A stretch of DNA of 64,000 nucleotides from Streptomyces colonosanans (lineage in GTDB: Bacteria; Actinomycetota; Actinomycetes; Streptomycetales; Streptomycetaceae): NCBI RefSeq assembly GCF_001866645.1, contig NZ_MLYP01000027.1, positions 1 through 64,000 on the forward strand, read 5' to 3'. This document shows, one piece after another, positions 1-8,602 of the stretch (positions within the stretch are counted from its first letter, which is position 1; every line of letters starts with the position of its first letter). The notes beneath the pieces are model-generated. The model searched no databases. It was not told where the DNA came from and saw only the letters and a program-made list of their open reading frames with translations. The position numbers were made by a program, and so were the translations under genes.

Positions 1-55
1 GGGGGGTGGTGCGGGGTGGCGGCGGAGTCGGGGTCGGGGGCCGGGTGGGGTGCGG

Positions 56-421
56 TCAGATGACCTGGCCGTCGTGGCCGGTGTTGTCGTGGACGGGCAG
101 GCCTGCTGCGGCCCAGGCGCGCATGCCGCCGGAGACGTTGGACACTTCGATGCCGCGGGCGGCGAGGAGTTCGGCGGCCTTCTGGGAGCGGTTGCCCGAG
201 CGGCAGATCGCCAGGACCGGGCGTCCCTGGGCCGCGGTGGGAAGGTCGGCCGCGGCGGCGACGGCGATGAGCGGCTGCCAGCCGGCGCCGGGGGCGTGGC
301 CGGCGGCGTACTCGTCGGCCTCGCGGACGTCGAGGAGGACCGCCTCATCCGCCCGAGCACGCTCGTGGGCGTCGGTGACGGAGATCTGTGCGGGGCCGGG
401 GGTACGGGCGAAGAGCGGCAT
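56..421 (-). CDS. single-domain rhodanese sulfurtransferase
   Basis: A 121-aa cytosolic protein made of one rhodanese domain. The active-site loop CRSGNRS places the catalytic Cys at residue 73, preceded by the usual LLDVREADEYAAGHAPGA segment (residues 29-46). Rhodaneses carry sulfane sulfur as a Cys persulfide and pass it to thiols. I chose the ATG at 421 because the domain begins just after it; a longer reading frame upstream has no rhodanese similarity. The gene is divergent from the persulfide dioxygenase at 750, and the shared 328-nt gap carries ATACCC/GGGTAT palindromes, so it probably belongs to the same persulfide-stress response. That regulatory link is inference. Confidence 0.9.
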   Translation of the reverse strand: MPLFARTPGPAQISVTDAHERARADEAVLLDVREADEYAAGHAPGAGWQPLIAVAAAADLPTAAQGRPVLAICRSGNRSQKAAELLAARGIEVSNVSGGMRAWAAAGLPVHDNTGHDGQVI

Positions 422-548
422 GGGGGTCCTCCAGGGAGCGCAATGGCGGGTCCGGGTGCTCGGTCTGCCGCAGCGGAGCGCGCTGCGGGTGACCGGTCCC
501 GTGGCGGTCGGGGTCTGTCCGGGATGCATGCGCTCCTCCTTCCGGCAG

Positions 549-564
549 ATACCCATGGGGGTAT
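549..564. promoter_or_regulatory. CsoR/CstR-type operator palindrome, site 1
   Basis: ATACCCATGGGGGTAT: arms ATACCC and GGGTAT around four bases. The identical 16-mer recurs at 2244-2259 before the thioredoxin gene. It lies 128 bp upstream of the rhodanese start. CsoR-family repressors (CsoR for copper, CstR for persulfide) bind G/C-tract dyads of this form. The sulfur genes around it favour a CstR-like role, but no csoR/cstR gene is in the window. Confidence 0.6.
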
Positions 565-582
565 GATTCCTTCCACCACCAT

Positions 583-598
583 ATACCCCCCGCCGTAT
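583..598. promoter_or_regulatory. degenerate copy of the ATACCC palindrome
   Basis: ATACCCCCCGCCGTAT keeps the left arm and the terminal GTAT, but the right arm is CCGTAT instead of GGGTAT. It sits between the two better sites in the divergent rhodanese/dioxygenase intergenic region. It may be an auxiliary weak site or chance. Confidence 0.3.
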
Positions 599-685
599 CC
601 CTCGCCCCGATCCCGCCCCCAGGGCACCGCCACCCCACAGACCACCCACGTGACACCGGGCACACCGGCAGAACCCCCGGAAATA

Positions 686-701
686 ATACCCCCGGGGGTA
701 T
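686..701. promoter_or_regulatory. CsoR/CstR-type operator palindrome, site 2 (perfect)
   Basis: ATACCCCCGGGGGTAT is a perfect 16-bp palindrome centred about 56 bp before the GTG start of the persulfide dioxygenase, where a repressor would overlap or closely follow the promoter. It shares its ends with the sites at 549 and 2244. Confidence 0.65.
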
Positions 702-749
702 GGTTCGATCTGGTGCCGCACCCCTACGGCCACAAGAGGAGACCCCACC

Positions 750-2135
750 GTGTTCTTCGCCCAGTACTACCTCGACTGCCTGTCCCAGGCCTCCTACCTG
801 ATCGCCGACGAGACCACCGGACAGGCCGTGGTCGTCGACCCCCGTCGCGACGTGGACGAGTACCTCGCCGACGCCGACGCGCGCGGCTTCACCATCGTCG
901 GTGTCATCAACACCCACTTCCACGCCGACTTCCTGGCCGGTCATCTGGAGCTGGCCTCCCGCACCGGGGCCTGGATCGGCTACGGGCAGCGCGCCCAGAC
1001 CGAGTACCCCATCCGCAGGCTCACCGACGGCGAACGCATCACACTCGGCGACGTCACCCTGCAGATCCTCGAAACCCCCGGCCACACCCCCGAGTCGGTC
1101 AGCGTCCTGGTCCACGAGCACGCCGACGACACCACCCCCTACGGCGTGCTCACCGGCGACGCCCTGTTCATCGGCGACGTCGGCCGCCCCGACCTCCTCG
1201 CCTCCCTCGGGGCGACCAGCGACCAGCTGGCCCGCATGCTCTACGACAGCGTCCAGCGCAAACTCATGGCCCTGCCCGACGACGTCCGCGTCTTTCCCGG
1301 CCATGGCGCCGGCTCGGCCTGCGGCAAGAACCTGTCCACCGAACGCCAGTCCACCATCGGCGCCCAGCGCGCCACCAACTACGCCTGCGCCCCCATGAGC
1401 GAAGACGACTTCGTCGCCCTCGTCAGCGGCGGACAACCCTCCGCCCCCGCCTACTTCGTCCACGACGCCGTCCTGAACCGCAAGAACCACCCCCTCTTCG
1501 ACGCAACCACCGCGCCTTCGCCGCTGGACGCCGCCGACTTCCTGACCCGCCGCACCGCCGGTGCCGTCGTCATCGACGCCCGCGATCCGCAGGACTTCGC
1601 CACCGGCCACCTGGACGGCTCGGTCAACGTCCCGATCGACGGCCGTTTCGCCGAGCAGGCGGGCACCGTCGTCGCCGCCGACCGCGACATCCTGCTCATC
1701 ACCCCCCACGGACGCGAGGAAGAAACCGCCACCCGCCTGGCCCGCATCGGCTTCGACCGCGTCACGGGCTACCTCCACCACCCCGAGGAGGCCTTCGTAG
1801 GCGTCCCCGACCAGATCCAGCCCGCCTCACGCCTCACCGTCGCCCAACTCCGCGACGCCCTCACCGGCCCCGTCCCACCGGTCGTGATCGACGTACGCGG
1901 CGCCGGCGAACGCGAAGAGGGCGCCATCCCCGGCTCCCTGCACATCCCACTGGCCGAACTGCCCCACCGCACCGACGAGATCCCCACAGACCAGCCCATC
2001 GTCGTCCACTGCGCCGGCGGCCACCGCTCCTCCATCGCCGCCAGCCTCCTGCGCCACCACGGCCACCACGACGTCTCCGACCTCCTCGGCGGCTACGGCG
2101 CCTGGCACACCGCGAACGAGCAGACCAACGCCTGA
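750..2135 (+). CDS. persulfide dioxygenase-rhodanese fusion (CstB/ETHE1-like)
   Basis: A 461-aa fusion. Residues 1-250 are a metallo-beta-lactamase fold with THFHADF at 55-61, GHTPES at 111-116, GDALFIGDVGRPDL at 136-149 and FPGHGAGSACGK at 182-193. These are the iron ligands and signature of the ETHE1/CstB persulfide dioxygenases, with Phe after HxHxD as in the CstB type. Two rhodanese domains follow: the first (about 262-345) has no catalytic Cys (LITPHGRE), and the second (about 373-455) has CAGGHRS with Cys421. The family oxidises glutathione or low-thiol persulfide to sulfite, which the rhodanese can convert with persulfide to thiosulfate. A GTG start follows AAGAGGAG. The perfect palindrome upstream suggests sulfide/persulfide induction. 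Confidence 0.92.
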   Translation: MFFAQYYLDCLSQASYLIADETTGQAVVVDPRRDVDEYLADADARGFTIVGVINTHFHADFLAGHLELASRTGAWIGYGQRAQTEYPIRRLTDGERITLGDVTLQILETPGHTPESVSVLVHEHADDTTPYGVLTGDALFIGDVGRPDLLASLGATSDQLARMLYDSVQRKLMALPDDVRVFPGHGAGSACGKNLSTERQSTIGAQRATNYACAPMSEDDFVALVSGGQPSAPAYFVHDAVLNRKNHPLFDATTAPSPLDAADFLTRRTAGAVVIDARDPQDFATGHLDGSVNVPIDGRFAEQAGTVVAADRDILLITPHGREEETATRLARIGFDRVTGYLHHPEEAFVGVPDQIQPASRLTVAQLRDALTGPVPPVVIDVRGAGEREEGAIPGSLHIPLAELPHRTDEIPTDQPIVVHCAGGHRSSIAASLLRHHGHHDVSDLLGGYGAWHTANEQTNA

Positions 2136-2243
2136 CACCCCAGAGCCGGGGCGGCACACACCAACACCCGCCCCGGCACTGGTCGTCCACCGGACGACAC
2201 CGGCGGCCGACCGCTGGGAATGACCGCGCACCCCGCCGGGTTG

Positions 2244-2259
2244 ATACCCATGGGGGTAT
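2244..2259. promoter_or_regulatory. CsoR/CstR-type operator palindrome, site 3
   Basis: Exact repeat of the 16-mer at 549-564, ending 22 bp before the thioredoxin ATG. Its presence here implies that thioredoxin has its own regulated promoter rather than depending only on readthrough from the dioxygenase, which ends 108 bp upstream. Confidence 0.6.
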
Positions 2260-2281
2260 TTACGATGGGAGATCGACGAGC

Positions 2282-2611
2282 ATGGCAACCATGGAACTGA
2301 CCGGAGAGAACTTCAAGGAGGCGGTGTCCGGCAGCGGCACCACAGTCGTGGACTTCTGGGCCGCCTGGTGCGGACCCTGCCGCAAGTTCGGCCCCGTCTT
2401 CGAGAAGTTCGCCGACCGTCACCCGGGCGTCCTCTTCGGCAAGGTCGACATCGAGGCCCAGCCCGCACTGGCGCAGGCCTTCCAGATCACGTCCATTCCC
2501 GCCGTGGTGGCCATCCGCGACAAGGTCGTCGTCTACGCCAAGCCCGGCCCCCTGTCCGAGCAGGCCCTGGCAGACCTCCTCGCCCGGGCCGAAAGCGACG
2601 CGCAGGCATGA
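2282..2611 (+). CDS. thioredoxin
   Basis: A 109-aa single-domain thioredoxin with FWAAWCGPC (active-site WCGPC at residues 29-33) and the cis-proline loop TSIPAVV near residue 70. It is cytosolic and of normal family length. The ATG at 2282 fits the domain start; a much longer reading frame through the upstream genes is a shadow. It follows the persulfide dioxygenase and has its own palindrome, so a plausible job is reducing persulfidated proteins or regenerating the rhodaneses. The last codons overlap the ATG of the next gene (ATGA), so the methyltransferase relic was once translationally coupled. Confidence 0.92.
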   Translation: MATMELTGENFKEAVSGSGTTVVDFWAAWCGPCRKFGPVFEKFADRHPGVLFGKVDIEAQPALAQAFQITSIPAVVAIRDKVVVYAKPGPLSEQALADLLARAESDAQA

Positions 2612-2919
2612 CCGGCGATCCCTCTCAGCAGCAGCCGGCCGGTGCGGACAGCCGCGCCTGGGACGAGCGCTACGCCGCCCGCGACCTGGTGTGGGGCGCC
2701 GAACCCAACCGATGGGTGGCCCAGGAGACCTCGGACCTCCAGCCCGGCCGCGCCCTGGACTTGGCAGCCGGAGAGGGCCGCAACGCCCTGTGGCTGGCGT
2801 CGCGAGGCGGCTTCAAGATCGTCGCAAGCGGCATGCGCCAGTGCCTGGCTCCCGACGCCGAGCAGGCTCCTTCGATGACCGAGCAGGAGTTGGAGAAACT
2901 CTTCCTCGCCCTGGCCTGA
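2608..2919 (+). pseudogene. truncated SAM-dependent methyltransferase (TehB-like)
   Basis: A 103-aa frame overlapping thioredoxin by ATGA. Residues 17-66 match the N-terminus of a class I methyltransferase: WDERYAARDLVWGAEPNRW, then the SAM motif I LDLAAGEGRNALWLASRG. After that the fold should continue into the acidic strand-2 loop, but it switches to GFKIVASGMRQCLAPDAEQ and stops after about 37 unrelated residues. Full-length relatives are about 200 aa, so more than half is missing. I infer a deletion; SAM binding and catalysis are unlikely. Confidence 0.7.
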
Positions 2920-2984
2920 TCCGGGCGCGCCACGCTTCGGGGGCCGGGCGCCCTGGCTCACCACTGCTCACCGCGGGGAGCCGG

Positions 2985-4196
2985 TCACCAGCTGACGGGG
3001 AGGGTGAGAGGTGACTTGCTCGGGGAGTCGTCCTCCCAGATGGGTTGGTGGCCTTCGGCCAGGCGCAGGTCCGGTAGCCGGTCGAACAGCGCCTCCAGGC
3101 ATACGGTCATCTGGGCCCGTGCCAGGTGGGCGCCGATGCAGTTGTGGGTTCCCCGGCCGAAGGTGAGGTGGGGGTTGTCCGCGCGGCACAGGTCGAGCCG
3201 GTCGCCGTCGGTGAACACATTCCCGTCGCGGTTGGCCGCGGCGAGCACGGGCAGCACGGCGTCGCCGGCATGGATGGTCCGGCCGTGCAACTCGATGTCC
3301 TCGACGGCCAGGAGGACGACGACACCGTTCATCACCGGCACATAGCGCAGGAGTTCCTCCACCGCCCCGGGCATGAGGTCGCGATGGTCGCGCAGGCGGG
3401 CGTACTCGCCCGGCAGGGTCAGCAGGGTCAGCACGGCGTCGGCCAGGAACATGGTGCTCGTGCGGTAGCCGGCGACCAGCATGGACAGCCCGAAGCTCAC
3501 CGCGCTCTCGTGATCGAGAGTGCCGTGCTCGCATGCGCGGACCAGTGTGGTGAGCATGTCGTCACCCGGCTCGCGCCGCTTCCGGTCGAGCAGCGAGGTG
3601 ATGTACTCGCGCAGGTGGGAGGTGGCCTCGCGGCCCTCCTTCAGCGTGAGGATGGCCCCGAGCGCGGCGTCCGCCTTGGGCAGGAAGTACTCGCTGTCCT
3701 CGTAGGGGATGCCCACCAGGTCGCACATCACCATGACGGGGAAGGGCTCGAGGAACCGGACGACCAGGTCGCCGGGCTGGTCGCCACCGACGAACGGATC
3801 GAGCAGATGGTCGGCCGACTGCCGGATGCGCGGCAGCCGGCTCCGGATGGACCGGACGCTGAAGGGCTCGCTCAGGGCTCTGCGCAGGGCGGCGTGCCGG
3901 GGGCCTTCCAGTTCCATCATCGTGATCAGGCCCGGCTCGTCGCCGGGGGCCTGGCCGGGGCGCGGCGGCCAGTCGGTGATGCTCGGCCTGATCAGCCGGG
4001 GGTCGGCGACCAGTTCCTTGACGTCGTCGTACCGGGTGGCGTACCAGGCGGTGGCGCCGATCGGCAGTCGGATCCTGGCCAGCGGGCACTCCTGGCGCAG
4101 CCGGCCGTACTCCTCGGGCGGCCCCATGGTGCCCGGCGGCGGGAGGGGCATGTCGATGACGGGCACGTCGACGTCGGGTTCCGGCGTTGTGTTCAC
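2985..4196 (-). CDS. cytochrome P450 (first of a tandem pair)
   Basis: A 403-aa soluble bacterial P450. It has the K-helix ExxR (EELLR), the heme loop FGRGTHNCIGAHLAR with the cysteine ligand, and an I-helix reading LVAGYRTSTMFL. The conserved acid before the oxygen-activating Thr is Arg here (AGYRTS rather than AGxE/DTT). The GTG at 4196 is preferred over the ATG at 4223 because GGGGAGG lies seven bases upstream. It is 54 bp downstream of a closely similar P450, and the two probably arose by tandem duplication. As the last gene of the A-T-R operon it likely oxidises that pathway's product or intermediate; the substrate is unknown. Confidence 0.92.
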   Translation of the reverse strand: MNTTPEPDVDVPVIDMPLPPPGTMGPPEEYGRLRQECPLARIRLPIGATAWYATRYDDVKELVADPRLIRPSITDWPPRPGQAPGDEPGLITMMELEGPRHAALRRALSEPFSVRSIRSRLPRIRQSADHLLDPFVGGDQPGDLVVRFLEPFPVMVMCDLVGIPYEDSEYFLPKADAALGAILTLKEGREATSHLREYITSLLDRKRREPGDDMLTTLVRACEHGTLDHESAVSFGLSMLVAGYRTSTMFLADAVLTLLTLPGEYARLRDHRDLMPGAVEELLRYVPVMNGVVVLLAVEDIELHGRTIHAGDAVLPVLAAANRDGNVFTDGDRLDLCRADNPHLTFGRGTHNCIGAHLARAQMTVCLEALFDRLPDLRLAEGHQPIWEDDSPSKSPLTLPVSW

Positions 4197-4250
4197 GGGT
4201 GGGCCTCCCCTGGTCGTGTGCACTCGTGCCCCATGGGTCTGCGGACCGGT

Positions 4251-5471
4251 TCACCAGGTGACCGGGAGGGTCAGCGGTGACTTGGTGACGGATTGGTCGT
4301 TCCAGAGGGGCTGTTGCCCGTCGGCCGGCCGCAGCCGGGGGAAGCGGTCGGACAACACCTCGATTCCCACGGTCAGTTCGGCGCGTGCCAGGTGGGCGCC
4401 GATGCAGTTGTGGGGTCCCCGGCCGAATGCGAGGTGGGGGTTGTCCGCGCGGCACAGGTCGAGCCGGGCGGCGTCGGTGAACACGCTCCCGTCGCGGTTG
4501 GCGGAGGCCAGTACGGGGATGACGACGTCGCCCTGGTGGATGTTCTGCCCGCCCACCTCGATGTCCTCGGTGGCCTGCAGCAGCACGGTGCCGTTCATCA
4601 CCGGCATGTACCGCAGGATCTCCTCCACCGCCGCGGGCATGAGGTCGCGGTGGTCGCGCAGGCGGGCCCACTCGTCAGGCCGTTCCAGCAGGGTGTGCAC
4701 CGAGTCGGCCAGGAAGAAGCCGCTGATGCCGAAGCCGACCGTGAGCATGGACAACCCGAAGGCCATCACGTCCTCATCGGTCAGTGTCCCGTCCTCGCAC
4801 TGGCGGACCAGCAGGGTCAGGACGTCGTCGCCGGGCCGGTGTCGCTTCTGTGCGATCAGTTCGGCCACGTACTCGTGCAGCAGGTCGGTGACCCTGCGTC
4901 CTTCCTCGGAGGTCACCATGTCGTCGAGGGCCGCGGCCAGGACCGGAAGGAACCAGTCCCGGTCCTGGACGGGGATACCCACCAGGTCGCACAGCACGAG
5001 CAGCGGGAACGGTTCGGTGAATCCGGCCACCAGGTCGCCGGGGCGGCCGCCTTCCTCGAACTCCTGCAGCAGGTGCTCGGCGAGTTCGCGGATGCGCGGC
5101 AGTCGGTCCCGGACGGCTCGGGAGCTGAACGCCGAAGCCACGGCCCTGCGCAGCGCCAGGTGCCGGGGGCCTTCGAGTTCCGCCATGGTGACCAGGCGCG
5201 GCCCGTCGTCGGCAAAGTCGGGACGGGACGGCCAGTCGTTGATGGTCGGCCTGATCAGGCGGGAGTCCGCGATCAGCTCCTTGACGTCCTCGTACCGGGT
5301 GGCGTACCAGGCAGTCGCGTCCATCGGCATCCTGACTTTGGCCACGGGGCGGCTTGCGCGCAGCTGTGCGCACTTCTCCGGCGGCCCCATGGTGCCCGGC
5401 GGCGGGAGCGGGAAGTCCAGGACTTCCGCCTCCGGGCCGGGCGTCCGCGTGCTGGGGGGCTGTGGGGTCAT
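4251..5471 (-). CDS. cytochrome P450 (second of the pair, non-canonical I-helix)
   Basis: A 406-aa P450 closely resembling the neighbouring P450 along its length (shared PLPPPGTMGPPE, RLIRP, LARAE/QMTV). The heme loop is FGRGPHNCIGAHLAR and the ExxR is EEILR. The I-helix reads LTVGFGISGFFL, so the acid/alcohol pair is replaced by Gly and Ile and only a Ser follows. This resembles P450s that use substrate or water for proton delivery, or that do atypical chemistry. The ATG at 5471 has GAGGAG upstream. It lies 28 bp after the NRPS-like gene, clearly the same transcript. Confidence 0.92.
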   Translation of the reverse strand: MTPQPPSTRTPGPEAEVLDFPLPPPGTMGPPEKCAQLRASRPVAKVRMPMDATAWYATRYEDVKELIADSRLIRPTINDWPSRPDFADDGPRLVTMAELEGPRHLALRRAVASAFSSRAVRDRLPRIRELAEHLLQEFEEGGRPGDLVAGFTEPFPLLVLCDLVGIPVQDRDWFLPVLAAALDDMVTSEEGRRVTDLLHEYVAELIAQKRHRPGDDVLTLLVRQCEDGTLTDEDVMAFGLSMLTVGFGISGFFLADSVHTLLERPDEWARLRDHRDLMPAAVEEILRYMPVMNGTVLLQATEDIEVGGQNIHQGDVVIPVLASANRDGSVFTDAARLDLCRADNPHLAFGRGPHNCIGAHLARAELTVGIEVLSDRFPRLRPADGQQPLWNDQSVTKSPLTLPVTW

Positions 5472-5499
5472 ACTCGCTCCTCTTCCGAGGGTGCGGCGG

Positions 5500-8400
5500 C
5501 TACGGGCGCTCGATGTAGCCGGTGGCGTAGAAGTACTCCAGGTAGCGGTCCAGCAGTTCCGCGTCGACCGGCGGGCAGTGCAGGCCCGTGGCGGCCAGGT
5601 CATGCTCGACGTTGGCCCGCCCCACGGTCGGGAAGGTGCCCTCGAAGTACATCTCCTTGACGGACATGTCCGCCTGCTTGCAGCGGTCCACGCACAGGGA
5701 GACGAACGGGGCGGTGGGGCTCGTGGGGTGCTGCGCGACGTGGCGGACGAGTTCGTCCACCCACTCCTCGTAGGGGAGCCGGTGGATCCGGTGGCCGCCT
5801 GCGTCCATCCGGTCGAGCATGTCGCCGAGGCTCGCCGGGCGGGGGTTGGTCATGTGGTAGGTCCGGTGGGTGGCGCGGTGCACGGTGGCGATGTGCATCA
5901 CGGCCTCGGTGAGGAAGTCCACCGGGACAAAGTCCAGCGGGAGCGGGATATCGGGGGCCAGCCCGGTCTCGGTGATCGTCTTGAACAGTGAGCAGATCGC
6001 GGTGTCGGTGTTGCATGCGCCGGTGTGCCGGTCGCCGGTGATCTCGTACGGCCGGTAGACCGCCACCGGCAGGCCCTGGTCCGCGGCGTCGCGCAGGACC
6101 TCTTCGGCCACCCACTTGCTTTCGGCGTAGCCCATGGTGAGCTGGTCGGCGTGATCGAGCGGCAGATCCTCGTGGACGTGCCGTACGCCGGTGGTGCCGA
6201 AGCCGGCCAGCACCGCGATGGTGGAGAAGAAGTGCACGGGCACGGCACGCACGGCCGCCAGACGAATGAGCTGCCTGGTGCCCTCCACGTTGGCGCGGCG
6301 CAGCGCCTCGTACGGGTAGAGGAAGTTGACCTGCGCAGCGGAGTGGATCACCAGGTCGAGGGTGTCGGCGAGTTCCTCGGCGCGGCCTGGTTCCAGGCCG
6401 AGGCCGGGCTCGGCGAGGTCCCCGGGAAAGCACACGACGCGGTCGGCGGCCTCCGCGGTGGCGAGGTCGAAGCGGGCCAGGTTCCGCATCACCTTCTGCC
6501 GGGCGTGCGCTCCGTCGCGGCTGCGCACCGGGCAGTGCACACGGGCGCCGGTGCGGTGCAGCAGCCGGTCCAGCAGGAAGGCGCCGAGGAAGCCGGAAGC
6601 GCCGGTCAGCAGCACCTCCCGGGGGTGCTGCCAGTCCGGCTCCCGACCGCGTCGCGGCGGCAGGGTGAAGCCCAGCCGCGCCTCGGCACGGAAGTCCACG
6701 GCGCCGGTGTCGGGGGTCGCTTCAGCCTGCCGGTCCTGGACGGCGACGAGGGTGGCGACGGCGGCGCTGAAGTCCTCCAGAGTGGGTGAGCGCAGCAGGC
6801 TGCGGATCAGAGTGCGGCCGTGCCGGGCGTCGAGGTCGAAGGCGGCCAGGGTGCGGGTGACGGCCTCGGCTACCAGCAGGGAGTCGCCGCCGATGTCGAA
6901 GAAGCTGTCGCCGGGTGCCGGCTGCACGCCCAGCACCACCTGCCACACCTGCGCCAGGGAGTCCTGCGGGCCGGGTCCCGGTCGCTCCTTTCGCGCCGGG
7001 GCGGTGGCCGGCTTCGCCGCCGGCGTGCGCAGCCTGCGGCGGTCGACCTTGCCTCCCGCGGTCATCGGGAACTGCCCGACCTCCACCAGTCGCGCGGGCA
7101 CCGCGGCCGGTGGCAGCCACGTCGCGAGACTGCCGCGGATGCGGTCCACCGGCAGTGCCTGGCCGGGCCGGGCCGGTGTCACGTACCCGATCAGGCTGTC
7201 GCCCTCCAGTTCGACAACGGCCTCACCGACCGCGTCGTCCGCCCGCAACCGGGCCTCTATCTCGTCCGGTTCGATGCGGTGCCCGCGCAGTTTGATCTGC
7301 CGGTCCGCCCGCGCCCGGTACTCCAGTACGCCGTCCACGCGCCGGACCACCCGGTCACCGGTGCGGTAGAGGCGGGTACCGGGCTCGAAGTGGTTGTCGA
7401 CGAAGCGCTCGGCGGTCAGCTCGGGATCCCCGGGGTACCCCAGTGCGAGCCCGTCCCCGCCGACGAGGAGTTCACCTTCCTCACCGATGTCCGCGAGGGT
7501 GCCGTCCGCACGCACCACGTAGCAGGTGGAGTTCTCCAGCGGGCGGCCGATCGGCACCGCCGTCGCCCCAGGAGGCACATCCTGCACCAGGTGCGCGGTG
7601 GAGACCACGCTGTTCTCGGTCGGACCGTAGAAGTTGACCACGGTGGTGTCCGGGCAGGCCGCCAGTATCGCGCGGGCCAGTTCCGGATCCATCGCCTCCC
7701 CGCCGGCGGAGGCGAACCGCAGGGACCGCAGTGCGGACGGCCTGGTGCGCCCGATGTGGTGGAACACCCCCGTGGTCAGATAGGCGATGCTGATCCGCTC
7801 GGCCAGCAGCCGGGATTCCAGAGCGGCAGGTGACAGCAGCTCCTCCTGGTCGGCGATCACCACGCAGGCGCCGGCGAGCAGCGAGGACCAGATCTCGATG
7901 GTGGAGGCATCCGAGGAGAGGCCGTACGCGTGCAGCACCCGCTCGCCGGGCCGTGGCCGCTGCCACACCAGATCGGAGGCGGCCAGGCGGACCACTCCGC
8001 AGTGCGGGATCGCGACGGGTTTGGGGCGGCCGGTCGAGCCGGAGGTGAACATCACATAGGCGCAGTCCTCGGGGAGTACCCCGGCCCGCGGGACCGCGAC
8101 CGGCGCGGTGGGCACCGTCCCGTTCAGGTCGATGCGGGTACGCACCCGCCGGATGCGGCAGACGCTGCCGGGCAGTGTCACCACGGTGTGCACCCCGGCT
8201 TCCTCGGCCATCGCCTGCAGCCGGCCGGGCGGTGAGGCGTCGTCGAGGGGGACGTACGCCGCACCGGTCTTGAGGATGCCCAGAAAGGCGACCAGTGCTT
8301 CCAGGGACCGGCCCCCGCACACGCCTACCCCGTCGCCGTGCCGCACCCCGGAGTCGAGCAGCCGGGCGGCCAGCGCGTCGGAGCGGACCTTGAGCTCGCT

Positions 8401-8553
8401 GTAGCTGATGCTGCGGTCGTGCTGTATGGAGGCGGTGGCCCGTGGGCGGAGTTCCGCCTGTGCGTCGAACAACTCGTGCACACAGCGATCACGCGGATAC
8501 GGGGTTCCCACGTTCCAGGCCGCCTCCGCAGGCGTCATCGCGTCAGTGGCCAT
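5500..8553 (-). CDS. NRPS-like carboxylic acid reductase, A-T-R architecture
   Basis: A 1017-aa single-module enzyme. The adenylation domain (about 20-510) has FTSGSTG at 169-175, SSDASTIEIW with Asp215 in the position that binds the amino acid alpha-amine, YGPTE at 309-313, YRTGD at 396-400 and GGKVDRRRL. The carrier domain has DIGGDSL with the phosphopantetheine Ser558. A thioester-reductase domain (645-1017) has TGASGFLG at 650-657 and the catalytic pair YAESK (Tyr809, Lys813). There is no condensation domain. The family activates a carboxylate, loads it as a thioester and releases it reductively as an aldehyde or alcohol. Asp215 suggests an alpha-amino acid; my hand-read specificity code matches nothing I know. 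The start could be GTG 8586, and the SD is weak. Confidence 0.9.
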   Translation of the reverse strand: MATDAMTPAEAAWNVGTPYPRDRCVHELFDAQAELRPRATASIQHDRSISYSELKVRSDALAARLLDSGVRHGDGVGVCGGRSLEALVAFLGILKTGAAYVPLDDASPPGRLQAMAEEAGVHTVVTLPGSVCRIRRVRTRIDLNGTVPTAPVAVPRAGVLPEDCAYVMFTSGSTGRPKPVAIPHCGVVRLAASDLVWQRPRPGERVLHAYGLSSDASTIEIWSSLLAGACVVIADQEELLSPAALESRLLAERISIAYLTTGVFHHIGRTRPSALRSLRFASAGGEAMDPELARAILAACPDTTVVNFYGPTENSVVSTAHLVQDVPPGATAVPIGRPLENSTCYVVRADGTLADIGEEGELLVGGDGLALGYPGDPELTAERFVDNHFEPGTRLYRTGDRVVRRVDGVLEYRARADRQIKLRGHRIEPDEIEARLRADDAVGEAVVELEGDSLIGYVTPARPGQALPVDRIRGSLATWLPPAAVPARLVEVGQFPMTAGGKVDRRRLRTPAAKPATAPARKERPGPGPQDSLAQVWQVVLGVQPAPGDSFFDIGGDSLLVAEAVTRTLAAFDLDARHGRTLIRSLLRSPTLEDFSAAVATLVAVQDRQAEATPDTGAVDFRAEARLGFTLPPRRGREPDWQHPREVLLTGASGFLGAFLLDRLLHRTGARVHCPVRSRDGAHARQKVMRNLARFDLATAEAADRVVCFPGDLAEPGLGLEPGRAEELADTLDLVIHSAAQVNFLYPYEALRRANVEGTRQLIRLAAVRAVPVHFFSTIAVLAGFGTTGVRHVHEDLPLDHADQLTMGYAESKWVAEEVLRDAADQGLPVAVYRPYEITGDRHTGACNTDTAICSLFKTITETGLAPDIPLPLDFVPVDFLTEAVMHIATVHRATHRTYHMTNPRPASLGDMLDRMDAGGHRIHRLPYEEWVDELVRHVAQHPTSPTAPFVSLCVDRCKQADMSVKEMYFEGTFPTVGRANVEHDLAATGLHCPPVDAELLDRYLEYFYATGYIERP

Positions 8554-8602
8554 CGGGATGTCCCGTCTGTGCTGCACGTGAACCACCTGCTGCCCCGGAG
8601 GA

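Noticed and set aside
50..2611. 853-aa plus-strand frame through the sulfur region
   Set aside because: Only its last 109 residues (thioredoxin) are real; the rest is Arg/Pro-rich out-of-frame reading of the dioxygenase gene.
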